Notes: generated from the sequence alone by a model not told the origin. Counted from the first letter of the stretch, positions 1-9,458 are shown. The stretch is 64,000 nucleotides of DNA from Pseudomonas denitrificans (nom. rej.) (GCF_008807415.1 NZ_CP043626.1:3410001-3474000); one strand, 5' to 3'. Program-made: numbers and translations.

Positions 1-1017
1 GCCGACCACCCGCCCGAGGCGCTGCGCCAGTCCATCCGCGAACTCGAACAGCACGGCTGCAAGAGCCTGGTGCTGTGCCCGACCATCGAACAGGCGCACT
101 ACAACGACGTACTGCCAGACGCCCAGGTGCAGAGCAAACCCGCCTGCACGCGCAAGCTGCAGCAGGCACTGAATGAACTGCTGCACCTGCGGCCGACCCG
201 CAAGGACAAGAACGTCAACGGCAAGCTCGAGCGCATTCCACGCCTGCTCTGCGTCGACGACAACCCGGCCAACCTGTTGCTGGTGAAGACCCTGCTGACC
301 GACATGGGCGCCGAGGTGACAGCCGTCGACAGCGGCCTCGCCGCCGTCGAAGCGGTGCAGCGCGAGCGCTTTGACCTGGTATTCATGGACGTACAGATGC
401 CGATCATGGACGGCCGCCAGGCCACCGAGGCGATCCGTCTCTGGGAAGGCGACCGCGAGGTCAGCCCGGTGCCGATCATTGCCCTCACCGCCCATGCCCT
501 GGCCAACGAGAAGCGCGCCCTGCTGCAGGGCGGCATGGACGACTACCTGACCAAGCCGATCGACGAGCGCCAACTGGTCCAGGTGATCCTCAAGTGGACC
601 GGCCTGGCGCTGGGCGAGCCGCGCGACGAGCGTCCGCGCCAGGCCCAATCATCCCTGGAAGGCCTCAGCGTGCTGGACCCGGAGGAAGGCTTGCGGCTGG
701 CCGCCGGCAAACCGGAGCTGGCTGCCGACATGCTCGGCATGCTGCTCGCCTCGCTGTCCGCCGACCGCCAGGTGATCCGCCAGGCCCGCGAGCGCAACGA
801 TCGCAACACCCTGCTCGAACGTATCCACCGCCTGCACGGTGCCACCCGCTACTGCGGCGTACCGATGCTGCGCGCGGCCTGCCAGCGCGCCGAGACGCTG
901 CTCAAGCAGAACGATCCGGACGGCCCCGCCGCGCTGGACGAACTGGACAAGGCCATGGCCGAGCTGGCACAGGCGACCGAGGGCCGGCTGGAAATCGAAG
1001 CCGGCCAGACGCACTGA
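1..1017 (+). CDS. gacS: GacS-type hybrid sensor kinase, C-terminal part (truncated by window edge)
   Basis: The frame is open from the first base and encodes 338 residues of a C-terminus; the start lies outside the window. A receiver domain carries the phospho-acceptor Asp at visible residue 130 (in FMDVQMP) and the conserved Lys of LTKPID. It is followed by an Hpt domain with the HRLHG motif (His at visible residue 276). This REC-Hpt tail, and the following ldhA, match the unorthodox kinase GacS, which phosphorylates GacA and drives the small RNAs that titrate RsmA/CsrA. GacS controls the switch between motile and sessile or secondary-metabolite states at the inner membrane. The kinase core itself cannot be seen, so identity rests on the domain tail and synteny. 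Confidence 0.9.
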   Translation, partial: ADHPPEALRQSIRELEQHGCKSLVLCPTIEQAHYNDVLPDAQVQSKPACTRKLQQALNELLHLRPTRKDKNVNGKLERIPRLLCVDDNPANLLLVKTLLTDMGAEVTAVDSGLAAVEAVQRERFDLVFMDVQMPIMDGRQATEAIRLWEGDREVSPVPIIALTAHALANEKRALLQGGMDDYLTKPIDERQLVQVILKWTGLALGEPRDERPRQAQSSLEGLSVLDPEEGLRLAAGKPELAADMLGMLLASLSADRQVIRQARERNDRNTLLERIHRLHGATRYCGVPMLRAACQRAETLLKQNDPDGPAALDELDKAMAELAQATEGRLEIEAGQTH

Positions 1018-1033
1018 AGACGGAATTGAATCG

Positions 1034-2023
1034 ATGCGCATCATCCTGTTCAGCAACCAGACCTACGACCGCGACAGCTTCCTCGCCGCCAACCATGGCC
1101 TCGGCTTCGAGCTGCATTTCCAGCAGGCGCAGCTGCGCGAGGACACGGTCGCCCTGGCCATGGGCTTCGAAGTGGTCTGCCCCTTCGTCAACGACGACCT
1201 GTCGCGCCCGGTGCTGGAGCACCTGGCAGCTGGCGGCACGAAACTGATCGCCCTGCGCTCGGCCGGCTACAACCACGTCGACCTGGCTGCCGCCCAGGCG
1301 CTGGGGCTGGCCGTGGTCCGCGTACCGGCCTATTCGCCCCACGCGGTGGCCGAACATGGCGCAGGGCTGGTCCTGGCGCTGTGCCGGCACCTGCACCGCG
1401 CCTACAACCGCACCCGCGAAGGTGATTTTTCCCTGCACGGCCTGACCGGCTTCGACCTGTACGGGCGCACTGTCGGGATCATCGGCAGCGGGCAGATCGG
1501 CGAAGTCTTCGCCCGCATCATGAGCGGTTTCGGCTGCCACATCCTGGCCTACGACCCTTATCCCAATCGCGCCATCGAGGCCCTGGGCGGCCGCTTCGTC
1601 GAGCTGGACGAGCTGCTCGCGCAGTCCGACATCATCAGCCTGCACTGCCCGCTCAATGAGGCCACCAGGCACCTGATCAACGCCGACAGCCTGGAACGCA
1701 TGAAGCGCGGCGCCATGCTGATCAACACCGGCCGCGGCGCGCTGGTCGATACACCGGCGCTGATCGAGGCGCTGAAAAGCGGCCAGCTCGGCTACCTGGG
1801 CCTGGACGTCTATGAAGAGGAAGCCGACATCTTCTTCGCCGACCGCTCCGACCAGCCGCTGCAGGACGACGTACTGGCGCGCCTGCTGACCTTCCCCAAC
1901 GTGATCATCACCGCGCACCAGGCCTTCCTGACCCGCGAGGCGCTGGCCGGGATCGCCCAGACCACGCTGGCCAACATCGCCGCCTGGCGGGCCGGCAATC
2001 CGGTCAACCTGGTGAAAAACTGA
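1034..2023 (+). CDS. ldhA: D-lactate dehydrogenase, NAD-dependent (fermentative)
   Basis: A 329-residue member of the D-isomer-specific 2-hydroxyacid dehydrogenases. The Rossmann motif GSGQIG lies at residues 151-156 and the catalytic His is at 295 (TAHQAF); the Arg and Glu of the active site fall in the expected blocks between them. It reduces pyruvate to D-lactate with NADH in the cytoplasm and supports anaerobic redox balance. The ATG at 1034 was chosen because it gives the usual LdhA length and N-terminus (MRIILFSNQ) and sits 16 bases after the gacS stop; a longer frame upstream overlaps gacS. The short gap to gacS suggests possible read-through transcription. Confidence 0.95.
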   Translation: MRIILFSNQTYDRDSFLAANHGLGFELHFQQAQLREDTVALAMGFEVVCPFVNDDLSRPVLEHLAAGGTKLIALRSAGYNHVDLAAAQALGLAVVRVPAYSPHAVAEHGAGLVLALCRHLHRAYNRTREGDFSLHGLTGFDLYGRTVGIIGSGQIGEVFARIMSGFGCHILAYDPYPNRAIEALGGRFVELDELLAQSDIISLHCPLNEATRHLINADSLERMKRGAMLINTGRGALVDTPALIEALKSGQLGYLGLDVYEEEADIFFADRSDQPLQDDVLARLLTFPNVIITAHQAFLTREALAGIAQTTLANIAAWRAGNPVNLVKN

Positions 2024-2085
2024 GCAGAAGGCGCTCGCATCCGCACGCCACGCGCCCTAGAATGCCGCGCTTTCCCGGAGGACCC

Positions 2086-2526
2086 ATGGCCCAGCACGAT
2101 TTCCGCTACACCCTGCTCAACCCGCAATTCACCCTCAACGAGTGCCGCGCGCTGACTCCGGGCCGCTACCAGGTCACCGGCATCGGTGGCTCGATCAAGG
2201 CCGGCGACACCATGCTGGTCAGCCTCAAGGGCAGCAAAAGCCTGAGCATGACGCTGGAAGTGGAAAAGGTCCGCCACCTGATCAACCCGCCGGGGCAGTG
2301 GATGGCCGTGGCCAAGGGGCCGGTGTTCCGTGAACTGGGTATCCACGAGTGGAAGGTCAACTGCGACGGCTGCGAGGCTACACTGGACTTCGAATTCGCC
2401 GTCGATGCCACCCTCGGCAAGGCTGCCCAGCAGCCCGCCGCCGAGCAGCGCATCGCCGAACTGGGATGGGCCAAGGTCGGCAACCGCCACCTCTGCCCGG
2501 ATTGCCAGAGCAAGGAGACTGCATGA
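2086..2526 (+). CDS. small protein with paired CxxC motifs, function unknown
   Basis: A 146-residue cytoplasmic protein. Two CxxC pairs, CDGC in the middle and CPDC near the C-terminus, look like a split zinc ribbon. The start at 2086 is preceded by GGAGG six bases upstream; an in-frame ATG at 2062 lacks such a site. The stop overlaps the start of the next gene by four bases (ATGA), which implies translational coupling with the META-domain lipoprotein. A homologue sits at the same place beside ldhA in P. aeruginosa (recalled as PA0926). No catalytic motif is recognisable and no function is offered. Confidence 0.85.
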   Translation: MAQHDFRYTLLNPQFTLNECRALTPGRYQVTGIGGSIKAGDTMLVSLKGSKSLSMTLEVEKVRHLINPPGQWMAVAKGPVFRELGIHEWKVNCDGCEATLDFEFAVDATLGKAAQQPAAEQRIAELGWAKVGNRHLCPDCQSKETA

Positions 2527-2921
2527 AAGCCCTGATCGCCAGCGCCTGCACCGCGCTGGCCCTGGCCGGTTGCGCCAGCAAGCCGGTTCCCGAAGCAGAG
2601 CAGACCTACCGCGTGGAGTGGGTCGGTGAGCACCCGCTGATCGACTACACGCACATCAGCCTGACCCTGGACGGCAATGGCCGCGCCTACGGCAGCGCCG
2701 GCTGCAACCACTGGTTCGCCAGCTACAAGCTCGAGGGCGACCAGCTGACCTTCGGCCAGCCCGGCGCCACCCGCAAGCTCTGCGCCGACCTGGTGATGGA
2801 GCAGGAACAGCAGTTCCTCAAGATGCTTGGCGAAGTGCAGCGCTGGGATATCACCGAAGAAGGCGAGCTGCGCCTGTGGCCGGTCTCCGGCCGCGCCATG
2901 CGCATGTGGCCCGAAGGCTGA
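2523..2921 (+). CDS. META-domain lipoprotein (HslJ-like)
   Basis: A 132-residue protein that begins with a lipoprotein signal peptide ending in the lipobox LAGC (Cys at residue 17), so it should be acylated and anchored in the envelope. The remainder resembles the META/HslJ domain: a small beta-rich fold with the family-typical block GCNHWFASY followed by TRKLCAD. E. coli HslJ is a heat-inducible protein linked to novobiocin tolerance, but the biochemical role of the family is unclear. The start overlaps the preceding stop (ATGA), so the two genes are probably co-translated. Confidence 0.85.
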   Translation: MKALIASACTALALAGCASKPVPEAEQTYRVEWVGEHPLIDYTHISLTLDGNGRAYGSAGCNHWFASYKLEGDQLTFGQPGATRKLCADLVMEQEQQFLKMLGEVQRWDITEEGELRLWPVSGRAMRMWPEG

Positions 2922-2938
2922 GGCGTTTTTCGCCCGAG

Positions 2939-3997
2939 CTAGAAGAGCGTGAGCTGTTCGTGGGCGCCGCGCAGATCGACCAGGCGCACGCCCACGCCGA
3001 TCAGCCGCACCGCCTTGTTGCCGCGTTGGAACGCCTGCCCCAGCAATAGCCGATAGCTTTCCAGGTCCCGCGCGGCGCCTGCCTGTTCCAGGGTGGTCTG
3101 GGTGAAGTCGTGGAACTTCAGCTTGATGAACGGCTTGCCCGGCCGGTAACTGGTGTCCAGACGCGTCATGCGCCGCTCCAGTTCGCCCAGCAACGACGGC
3201 AATTCCTCCTGGCAGGCCGCAAGGTCCGGCAGGTCCTGGTCGAAGGTGTTCTCCACGCTGATCGACTGGCGGCGGCTGTCCACCTGGACCGGGCGCTCGT
3301 CGATCCCCCGCGACAACCCCCAGAGCCGTTCGCCGAAGCTGCCGAATTCCTTGGCCAGCTGGATGCGCGACCAGTCACGCAGGTCCGCGCAAGTGCGGAT
3401 GCCCAGGCGCGCCAGCTTCTCGGCGGTGACCTTGCCCACGCCATGCAGCTTCTTTACCGGCAGTTCGGCAACGAAGCCGTCCACCTCGTCGGGCGTGACC
3501 ACGAACAGGCCATTGGGCTTGCGCCAGTCGCTGGCGATCTTGGCGATGAACTTGTTCGGCGCCACCCCGGCGGACACCGTGATGTGCAGGGTTTCCCAGA
3601 CGCGCTGGCGAATCTCCCGGGCGATCCGCGTGGCGCTGCCACCGCAGCGCTCGCTATCACTCACGTCGAGGTAGGCCTCGTCCAGGGACAGCGGTTCGAT
3701 CTGCTCGGTGTAGTCGCGGAAGATCGCGTGGATGTCCCGCGAGGCTTCTCTATATACGTCCATGCGCGGGCGTACGATGGTCAGGTCCGGGCACAGCTTC
3801 ACCGCCGTACGCATGGCCATGGCCGAGTGCAGCCCGTAGGCGCGCGCCTCGTAGTTGCAGGTCGCGACCACGCCACGTTTGTCTGGCGACCCGCCCACGG
3901 CCAGCGGCTTGCCCGCCAGGCTGGGGTCGTCGCGCATCTCGATGGCGGCATAGAAGCAGTCGCAATCGATGTGGATGATCTTTCTCTGCCGAGTCAC
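2939..3997 (-). CDS. dinB: DNA polymerase IV (Y-family translesion polymerase)
   Basis: A 352-residue Y-family polymerase. The first catalytic Asp is D11 in HIDCDCFYAAIE, and the other acidic pair lies in SLDEAYLD. Helix-hairpin-helix and little-finger regions follow. The C-terminus QLTLF is a canonical beta-clamp binding motif. It copies past N2-dG adducts and alkylated bases with low fidelity. The GTG at 3997 was chosen because homologues start just before RKIIHIDCD; the longer open frame to 4135 adds residues unlike any DinB. No strong ribosome site precedes this GTG, so the start is the weakest part of the call. It converges with the META lipoprotein gene. Confidence 0.94.
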   Translation of the reverse strand: MTRQRKIIHIDCDCFYAAIEMRDDPSLAGKPLAVGGSPDKRGVVATCNYEARAYGLHSAMAMRTAVKLCPDLTIVRPRMDVYREASRDIHAIFRDYTEQIEPLSLDEAYLDVSDSERCGGSATRIAREIRQRVWETLHITVSAGVAPNKFIAKIASDWRKPNGLFVVTPDEVDGFVAELPVKKLHGVGKVTAEKLARLGIRTCADLRDWSRIQLAKEFGSFGERLWGLSRGIDERPVQVDSRRQSISVENTFDQDLPDLAACQEELPSLLGELERRMTRLDTSYRPGKPFIKLKFHDFTQTTLEQAGAARDLESYRLLLGQAFQRGNKAVRLIGVGVRLVDLRGAHEQLTLF

Positions 3998-4183
3998 GAA
4001 GAAGGCGCCTGCATCACCATCGGAAGCCGCCCGCAAAGGCGGTGCGAACACCCGTCCATGGTAATGCAAAACGCCACCGCTTCGGTTATCCACAGCCAGG
4101 AAGATTCCGCCCCCGGACAACTGCCCCGCCACCACCCGCCTCAGCTAAATATTTGAAAGAAAATCACTTTTTCCCGATTTTCG

Positions 4184-4210
4184 TTGACACACCCCCCATC
4201 GGCGTAGAAT
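4184..4210 (+). promoter_or_regulatory. sigma70-type promoter of first initiator tRNA
   Basis: TTGACA at 4184-4189 and TAGAAT at 4205-4210, spaced 15 bases. The -10 ends six bases before the mature tRNA 5' end, and the spacer to the gene is GC-rich (GGCTGC), as in stringently controlled promoters. Confidence 0.75.
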
Positions 4211-4216
4211 GGCTGC

Positions 4217-4293
<77 letters not shown>

Positions 4294-4301
4294 GACACAA
4301 G

Positions 4302-4333
4302 AAAAAGGGTCACTCTTCGGAGTGGCCCTTTTT
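4302..4333 (+). terminator. intrinsic terminator after tRNA-fMet copy 1
   Basis: A-tract, GGGTCACTC, UUCG-type loop, GAGTGGCCC and a T-tract form a stable hairpin nine bases after the tRNA. Confidence 0.9.
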
Positions 4334-4377
4334 CGTTTGCGCTCGATTTAAATTATTGATCGAAAGCGAAATATCGA

Positions 4378-4405
4378 TTGACAAGACCTTTCACATCCGT
4401 AGAAT
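4378..4405 (+). promoter_or_regulatory. sigma70-type promoter of second initiator tRNA
   Basis: TTGACA at 4378-4383 and TAGAAT at 4400-4405 with a 16-base spacer. The -10 again ends six bases before the mature tRNA. Confidence 0.8.
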
Positions 4406-4411
4406 GGCCGC

Positions 4412-4488
<77 letters not shown>

Positions 4489-4495
4489 GACACAG

Positions 4496-4527
4496 AAAAA
4501 GGGTCACTCTTCGGAGTGGCCCTTTTT
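4496..4527 (+). terminator. intrinsic terminator after tRNA-fMet copy 2
   Basis: Same GGGTCACTC - TTCG - GAGTGGCCC hairpin with flanking A- and T-tracts as after copy 1. Confidence 0.9.
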
Positions 4528-4570
4528 CGTTTGTGCGAGTTTAAATTATTGATCGAAAACGAAATATCGT

Positions 4571-4598
4571 TTGACACAAGGCTTCATATCCGTAGAAT
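4571..4598 (+). promoter_or_regulatory. sigma70-type promoter of third initiator tRNA
   Basis: TTGACA at 4571-4576 and TAGAAT at 4593-4598 with a 16-base spacer; same distance to the mature tRNA as in the other two copies. The upstream AT-rich block is nearly identical to that of copy 2. Confidence 0.8.
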
Positions 4599-4604
4599 TG
4601 CCGC

Positions 4605-4681
<77 letters not shown>

Positions 4682-4695
4682 GACATCAAGAAGAA

Positions 4696-4720
4696 AGCCA
4701 CTCTTAGGAGTGGCTTTTTT
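4696..4720 (+). terminator. intrinsic terminator after tRNA-fMet copy 3
   Basis: AGCCACTC - TTAG - GAGTGGCT followed by six T. The stem differs from the other two terminators of the array. Confidence 0.9.
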
Positions 4721-4844
4721 CGTTGTGCGCAAAAAAGGATCGCCCACGGGTGGCGTCTCACGGATCAGGAAAATACTCTTCCGGGGACTTGGGAATTCGC
4801 GTCAGTGCCCCTACTCTGTCGCGCTAAATCGATTGAGGTGCCCG

Positions 4845-7478
4845 ATGAGCGCCAACCCCACCACACCCGATACCCCTGCCGCCGAGGAAGCTCCCAGCCG
4901 AGCGACCTGGCTCAACTGGGTGAACGCCAACCGCCAGGCACTCGGCCTGGGCGTGACCCTGGTGCTGTTCAGCCTCGCACTGATCGCCTGCTATCACCTG
5001 CTGCGCGACATCGACGCCTACTCCCTGCACGACGCCCTGCTCGACGTACCCACTACCTCGCTGCTCGGCGCCTTCGCCGCCACCGTGGTCGGTTTCATCT
5101 TCCTGCTCGGCTATGAATGGTCGGCCAGCCGCTTCGCCGGCGTGAAGCTGCCCGTCCCGGCGCTGCTGACCGGCGGTTTCTCCGCCTTCGCCATCGGCAA
5201 CGCCGTGGGCCTTTCGATGCTCTCCGGCGGCTCGGTGCGCTATCGCCTCTATGCCCGCCAGGGACTGGGGGCTGGCGACGTCGCCTTGATGACGCTGTTC
5301 GCCAGCCTGTCGCTGGGTTGCGCGCTGCCGGTGCTGGCCGCGCTCGCCGCGCTGAGCGACCTCTCCGACGCATCCCTGGCCCTGCACCTGCCGGAATGGC
5401 TGGTGGCAGTGCTGGCGCTGGGCATCATCGCCCTCTGCCTGTTGCTGGTGGTTGCCGTCGAACGCCGCCGCCTGCCGGAACAGCCCTCGCCCGACAGCCA
5501 CCTGGTCCGCTTCGGCCGCCGCACCCTGCGCCTGCCGGGCCTGCGCCTGTCGCTGCTGCAACTGCTGATCACCGCGCTGGACGTGGCCGCTGCCGCCACC
5601 GTGCTCTATCTGCTGCTGCCCGAAGCCCCGCCCTTCGGCGCTTTCCTGCTGGTCTACCTGATTGCCCTGGCCGCTGGCGTGCTCAGCCACGTGCCGGGCG
5701 GCGTCGGCGTGTTCGAAGCCGTGCTGCTGGCGGCCTTCGCCAACCAGCTGGGCGCCGCGCCGCTGGCTGCCGCACTACTGCTGTATCGCCTGATCTACGT
5801 GGTCCTGCCGCTGATCGTCGCCTGTCTGCTGCTGCTGTTCCTCGAGGCCCGCCGCGTGCTGGTGGCCAAACAGGCGGTGCGCATCACCTCCGGCTTCGCC
5901 GCGCAGATTCTCTCCCTGCTGGTGTTCATCTCCGGCATCGTGCTGCTGTTCTCCGGCGCCACGCCATCCATCGACACCCGCCTGGACGAAGTCGGCTTCC
6001 TCGTGCCGCACCGCCTGATCGATGCCTCGCACCTGGCCGCCAGCCTGATCGGCGTACTTTGCCTGCTGCTCGCCTACGGCCTGCGCCGCCGCCTCTCCGC
6101 CGCCTGGGCACTGACCATCGGCCTGCTGATCGCCGGCGCCGCGCTGTCGCTGCTCAAGGGCTTCGACTGGGAAGAAGCGCTGATCCTCAGCTTCACCGCC
6201 GCCCTGCTGGTGATCTTCCGCAGCGCCTTTTACCGCCGCAGCCGCCTGATGGACCTGCCCTTCTCGCCGCTGTATCTGGGCGCCGCTGCCTGCGTTATCG
6301 CCGCGTCTATCTGGCTGCTGCTGTTCGCCTACCAGGATGTGCCCTACAGCCACGAACTCTGGTGGCAGTTCGCCCTGGATGCCGACGCCCCGCGTGGCCT
6401 GCGTGCCGCGCTGGGCAGTTGCCTGCTGCTGGCCGCGCTGGCGCTGTACTGGCTGCTGCGCACCGCGCCGCCGGCCATCCACGCGCCGACCCGCGAGGAC
6501 CTGGACACCGCCGCCGGCATCCTGGCCAGCTCCGCGCAGCCCGACGGCGGCCTGGCCCTGTCCGGCGACAAGGCGCTGCTGTTCCACGAGGGCAACGACG
6601 CCTTCCTGATGTACGCCCGCCGTGGCCGCAGCCTGGTGGCGCTGTTCGATCCGGTCGGCCCGGCCCAGGCCCGCGCCGAACTGATCTGGCAGTTCCGCGA
6701 CCTCTGCGACCTGCACCACGCGCGCCCGGTGTTCTACCAGGTGCGCGCGGAGAACCTGCCGCTGTACATGGACATCGGTCTCACCGCGCTCAAGCTCGGC
6801 GAGGAGGCGCGGGTCGATCTGCGCCGCTTCGACCTGGAGAGCAAGGGCAAGGAGATGAAGGACCTGCGCTACACCTGGAACCGCGGCCAGCGCGACGGCC
6901 TGAGCCTGGAATTCCATGACGCCGGCAACGCGCCGATGGACGAGCTACGCGCCATCTCCGATGCCTGGCTGGGTGGCAAGAACGTCCGCGAGAAGGGCTT
7001 CTCCCTCGGCCGCTTCACCCCTGAATACCTGCGTTATTTCCGCGTCGTCGTGGTCCGTTTCCAGGGCCGCGCCGTGGCCTTCGCCAACCTGCTGGAAACC
7101 TCCGGCAAGGAGCTGGCGAGCATCGACCTGATGCGCGTAGCCCCTGACGCACCCAAGCTGACCATGGAGTTCCTCATGCTCGGCCTGATCCTGCATTACA
7201 AGGAGAGCGGGCACACCCGCTTCAGCCTCGGCATGGTGCCCCTGGCCGGCTTGCAGCCGCGCCGTGGCGCCCCGCTGACCCAACGTCTCGGCGCGCTGGT
7301 TTTCCGCCGGGGTGAGCAGTTCTACAATTTCCAGGGGCTGCGGCGCTTCAAGGACAAGTTCCAGCCCGACTGGGAACCCCGTTACCTGGCCGTGCCCGCC
7401 GGACTGGATCCGCTGGTGGCCCTGGCCGATACGGCCGCCCTCATCGCAGGCGGCCTGAGTGGATTGGTAAAACGCTGA
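4845..7478 (+). CDS. mprF: MprF-type aminoacyl-phosphatidylglycerol synthase (alanyl-PG synthase)
   Basis: An 877-residue two-part membrane enzyme. The N-terminal ~540 residues hold a long series of membrane segments (UPF0104-like flippase part). The C-terminal ~320 residues form a cytosolic GNAT-like DUF2156 domain that transfers an amino acid from aminoacyl-tRNA to phosphatidylglycerol. The P. aeruginosa homologue (recalled as PA0920) makes alanyl-PG, which lowers negative surface charge and helps resist cationic peptides and acid. Alanine is therefore inferred from synteny, not read from the sequence. The ATG at 4845 has AGGTG shortly upstream; an extension to 4710 runs into the tRNA terminator. 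The next gene, one base after the stop, is the matching hydrolase. Confidence 0.93.
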   Translation: MSANPTTPDTPAAEEAPSRATWLNWVNANRQALGLGVTLVLFSLALIACYHLLRDIDAYSLHDALLDVPTTSLLGAFAATVVGFIFLLGYEWSASRFAGVKLPVPALLTGGFSAFAIGNAVGLSMLSGGSVRYRLYARQGLGAGDVALMTLFASLSLGCALPVLAALAALSDLSDASLALHLPEWLVAVLALGIIALCLLLVVAVERRRLPEQPSPDSHLVRFGRRTLRLPGLRLSLLQLLITALDVAAAATVLYLLLPEAPPFGAFLLVYLIALAAGVLSHVPGGVGVFEAVLLAAFANQLGAAPLAAALLLYRLIYVVLPLIVACLLLLFLEARRVLVAKQAVRITSGFAAQILSLLVFISGIVLLFSGATPSIDTRLDEVGFLVPHRLIDASHLAASLIGVLCLLLAYGLRRRLSAAWALTIGLLIAGAALSLLKGFDWEEALILSFTAALLVIFRSAFYRRSRLMDLPFSPLYLGAAACVIAASIWLLLFAYQDVPYSHELWWQFALDADAPRGLRAALGSCLLLAALALYWLLRTAPPAIHAPTREDLDTAAGILASSAQPDGGLALSGDKALLFHEGNDAFLMYARRGRSLVALFDPVGPAQARAELIWQFRDLCDLHHARPVFYQVRAENLPLYMDIGLTALKLGEEARVDLRRFDLESKGKEMKDLRYTWNRGQRDGLSLEFHDAGNAPMDELRAISDAWLGGKNVREKGFSLGRFTPEYLRYFRVVVVRFQGRAVAFANLLETSGKELASIDLMRVAPDAPKLTMEFLMLGLILHYKESGHTRFSLGMVPLAGLQPRRGAPLTQRLGALVFRRGEQFYNFQGLRRFKDKFQPDWEPRYLAVPAGLDPLVALADTAALIAGGLSGLVKR

Positions 7479-7479
7479 T

Positions 7480-8754
7480 ATGTTGAAACGACGCTGGCGA
7501 CACCTGCTCGCCCTCCTCCTGCTGGTCATCATCGCCGTGGGTCTGCTGCTGTGGAGCCGGCCGGCTTCCCAGGCTTCCCTCGAACACCGCCAGCTCGCCG
7601 ACGGCAGTGCCGTCGCCCTGGCCATCCCCGGCAAGCAACCGAACGCCCGTGTACTGCTGGCCGTGCAGGCCGACCAGAAACTCGACGACGGCCAATTGCT
7701 GGCCCTGGCCCACGACAGCGGCGCCCGCGTGGTGCAGTTCGTCTTCCCGGAAAAGGACTGCGCCACCCAGCAGGCCCGCATCAAGGCTGCCGGCGAGCTG
7801 CTCGACGGCCAGCCGACCCTGGTCGCCGGCATCGGTCCGGGCAGCGCCTGGGCCTTCCGCTGGCTCGCCGGGCAGACTGACGACAAGGCCAAGGCCCTGT
7901 CGGTCGGTTTCTCCCTGGAGAAGCCCGACTGCGCCGCCATCCCGCTGCCGACGACTGCCGCCCACGGCCACTGGCTGGCCGCCTGGAACGACAACCCGGA
8001 CGACGCCAGCGCGCGCTTCGCCCGCGGCCTGAAGAATGCCGAGACGGTGATCACCGACTACGACACCCCGCTGCCCAAGGTCCTCGCCGACCAGTTGCGA
8101 CAGCAGCTACAAGGCGGTGGCGACAACGTGCCGGTGGTGGAAGTCCCGGCCGCCAAGCCCTCGGAGACCGTCACCCTGTTCTACTCGGGCGACGGCGGCT
8201 GGCGCGACCTGGACCGCGACGTCGCGGCGCAGATGGCCGAGCTGGGCTATCCGGTGGTGGGCGTCGATGCCCTGCGCTACTTCTGGGAGCACAAGACCCC
8301 GGAACAGAGCGCCGCCGACCTCGCCCTGCTGATGCAGCACTACCGCGAGAAATGGGGCGCCAAGCACTTCGTGCTGGCCGGTTACTCGTTCGGCGCCGAC
8401 GTGCTGCCGGCGATCTACAACCGCCTGCCGGCGGACGCCAAGAAGGACGTCAGCTCGGTGATCCTGCTGGCCTTCGCCCGCAGCGGCAGCTTCGAGATCG
8501 AGGTGCAGGGCTGGCTCGGCAAGGCCGGCCAGGAAGCCTCCACCGGCCCGGAAATGGCTCGTCTGCCGGGGCCGAAAGTGCTCTGCGTGTACGGCATCGA
8601 AGAGAAGGACGAAAGCGGCTGTACTCAGCCGCAGTCGGTGGGTGAGAACCTGCAACTGCCCGGCGGCCACCACTTCGACGAAGACTATCCAGCCCTGGCC
8701 AAGCGGCTGGTGAACGCCATCCGCTCCCGTCAGTCAGCCGACGACGAAGGCTGA
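7480..8754 (+). CDS. periplasmic VirJ/AcvB-family hydrolase (alanyl-PG hydrolase)
   Basis: A 424-residue protein with an N-terminal membrane anchor or signal segment (about residues 7-25) and the rest in the periplasm. The C-terminal half is an alpha/beta hydrolase of the VirJ family with nucleophile motif GYSFG (Ser303) and a late His in GGHHFD. In P. aeruginosa the gene after the alanyl-PG synthase (recalled as PA0919) encodes the enzyme that removes alanine from alanyl-PG, so the pair sets lipid charge by synthesis and turnover. One base separates the genes, so they almost certainly form one operon, closed by a strong terminator. Confidence 0.9.
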   Translation: MLKRRWRHLLALLLLVIIAVGLLLWSRPASQASLEHRQLADGSAVALAIPGKQPNARVLLAVQADQKLDDGQLLALAHDSGARVVQFVFPEKDCATQQARIKAAGELLDGQPTLVAGIGPGSAWAFRWLAGQTDDKAKALSVGFSLEKPDCAAIPLPTTAAHGHWLAAWNDNPDDASARFARGLKNAETVITDYDTPLPKVLADQLRQQLQGGGDNVPVVEVPAAKPSETVTLFYSGDGGWRDLDRDVAAQMAELGYPVVGVDALRYFWEHKTPEQSAADLALLMQHYREKWGAKHFVLAGYSFGADVLPAIYNRLPADAKKDVSSVILLAFARSGSFEIEVQGWLGKAGQEASTGPEMARLPGPKVLCVYGIEEKDESGCTQPQSVGENLQLPGGHHFDEDYPALAKRLVNAIRSRQSADDEG

Positions 8755-8763
8755 CCGACATCA

Positions 8764-8788
8764 AAAGGGCCGCACATTGCGGCCCTTT
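8764..8788 (+). terminator. intrinsic terminator of the mprF - hydrolase operon
   Basis: AAAAGGGCCGC - ACATT - GCGGCCCTTT hairpin ten bases after the hydrolase stop. Confidence 0.9.
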
Positions 8789-8894
8789 CACTTTGGCTTC
8801 ACGGTTTTTCAGGCACGCTTAAGGCTCTATGCTCAGACTGACAGCCCCGTCGTCAGAACGCGGCGCACGAAAAAGAGCCACACAAGGAACCGTC

Positions 8895-9458
8895 ATGAGC
8901 CTTTCCAAGTCCCCGTCACGCTACGGCAGCCTGTCCATTGCCCTGCACTGGATCATGCTGGTGCTGATCGCCGCCACGTACTTCTGCATGGAGTACCGCA
9001 CCAACTTCCCCAAAGGCAGCGACACCCGTGCGCTGTTTTCCCAGTTTCACTTCATGTTCGGCCTGAGCGTCTTCGTGCTGGTCTGGCTGCGTATCATCGG
9101 CCGCTTCATCTACCCCACCCCGCCGATCGTCCCGGCGCCGCCGGCCTGGCAGATGGTGCTGGCGAAGCTCGCGCACCTGGCGCTCTACGGCCTGATGATC
9201 GGCCTGCCGCTGGCCGGCTGGATCATCCTCAGCGCCGCCGACAAGCCGGTGCCGTTCTGGGGCCTGGAGCTGCCGCACCTGGTGGCCAAGAACCCGGACC
9301 TGGCCAAGCAGGTGAAGTACTGGCACGAGACCATCGCCGTGCTCGGCTACTGGCTGATCGGCATTCACGCGCTGGCCGCGCTGTTCCACCACTACATCAG
9401 CCGCGACAACACCCTGGTGCGCATGCTGCCGGGCAAGGGTGAGGCGAAGCCGGAATAA
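8895..9458 (+). CDS. cytochrome b561
   Basis: A 187-residue four-helix membrane protein of the prokaryotic cytochrome b561 family. Conserved His residues placed for di-haem ligation appear in the first helix (ALHWIM), the mid segment (SQFHFMFG) and the last part (YWHETIA; GIHALAALFHHY). It is expected to carry electrons between the quinone pool and periplasmic partners. The ATG at 8895 is preceded by AAGGAAC; an earlier ATG at 8829 would add a hydrophilic extension not typical of the family. The gene stands after a terminator and so has its own promoter. Confidence 0.92.
   Translation: MSLSKSPSRYGSLSIALHWIMLVLIAATYFCMEYRTNFPKGSDTRALFSQFHFMFGLSVFVLVWLRIIGRFIYPTPPIVPAPPAWQMVLAKLAHLALYGLMIGLPLAGWIILSAADKPVPFWGLELPHLVAKNPDLAKQVKYWHETIAVLGYWLIGIHALAALFHHYISRDNTLVRMLPGKGEAKPE

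Noticed and set aside
3998..4183. LexA operator ahead of dinB
   Set aside because: No CTG-N10-CAG site of acceptable quality was found between dinB and the tRNA array.
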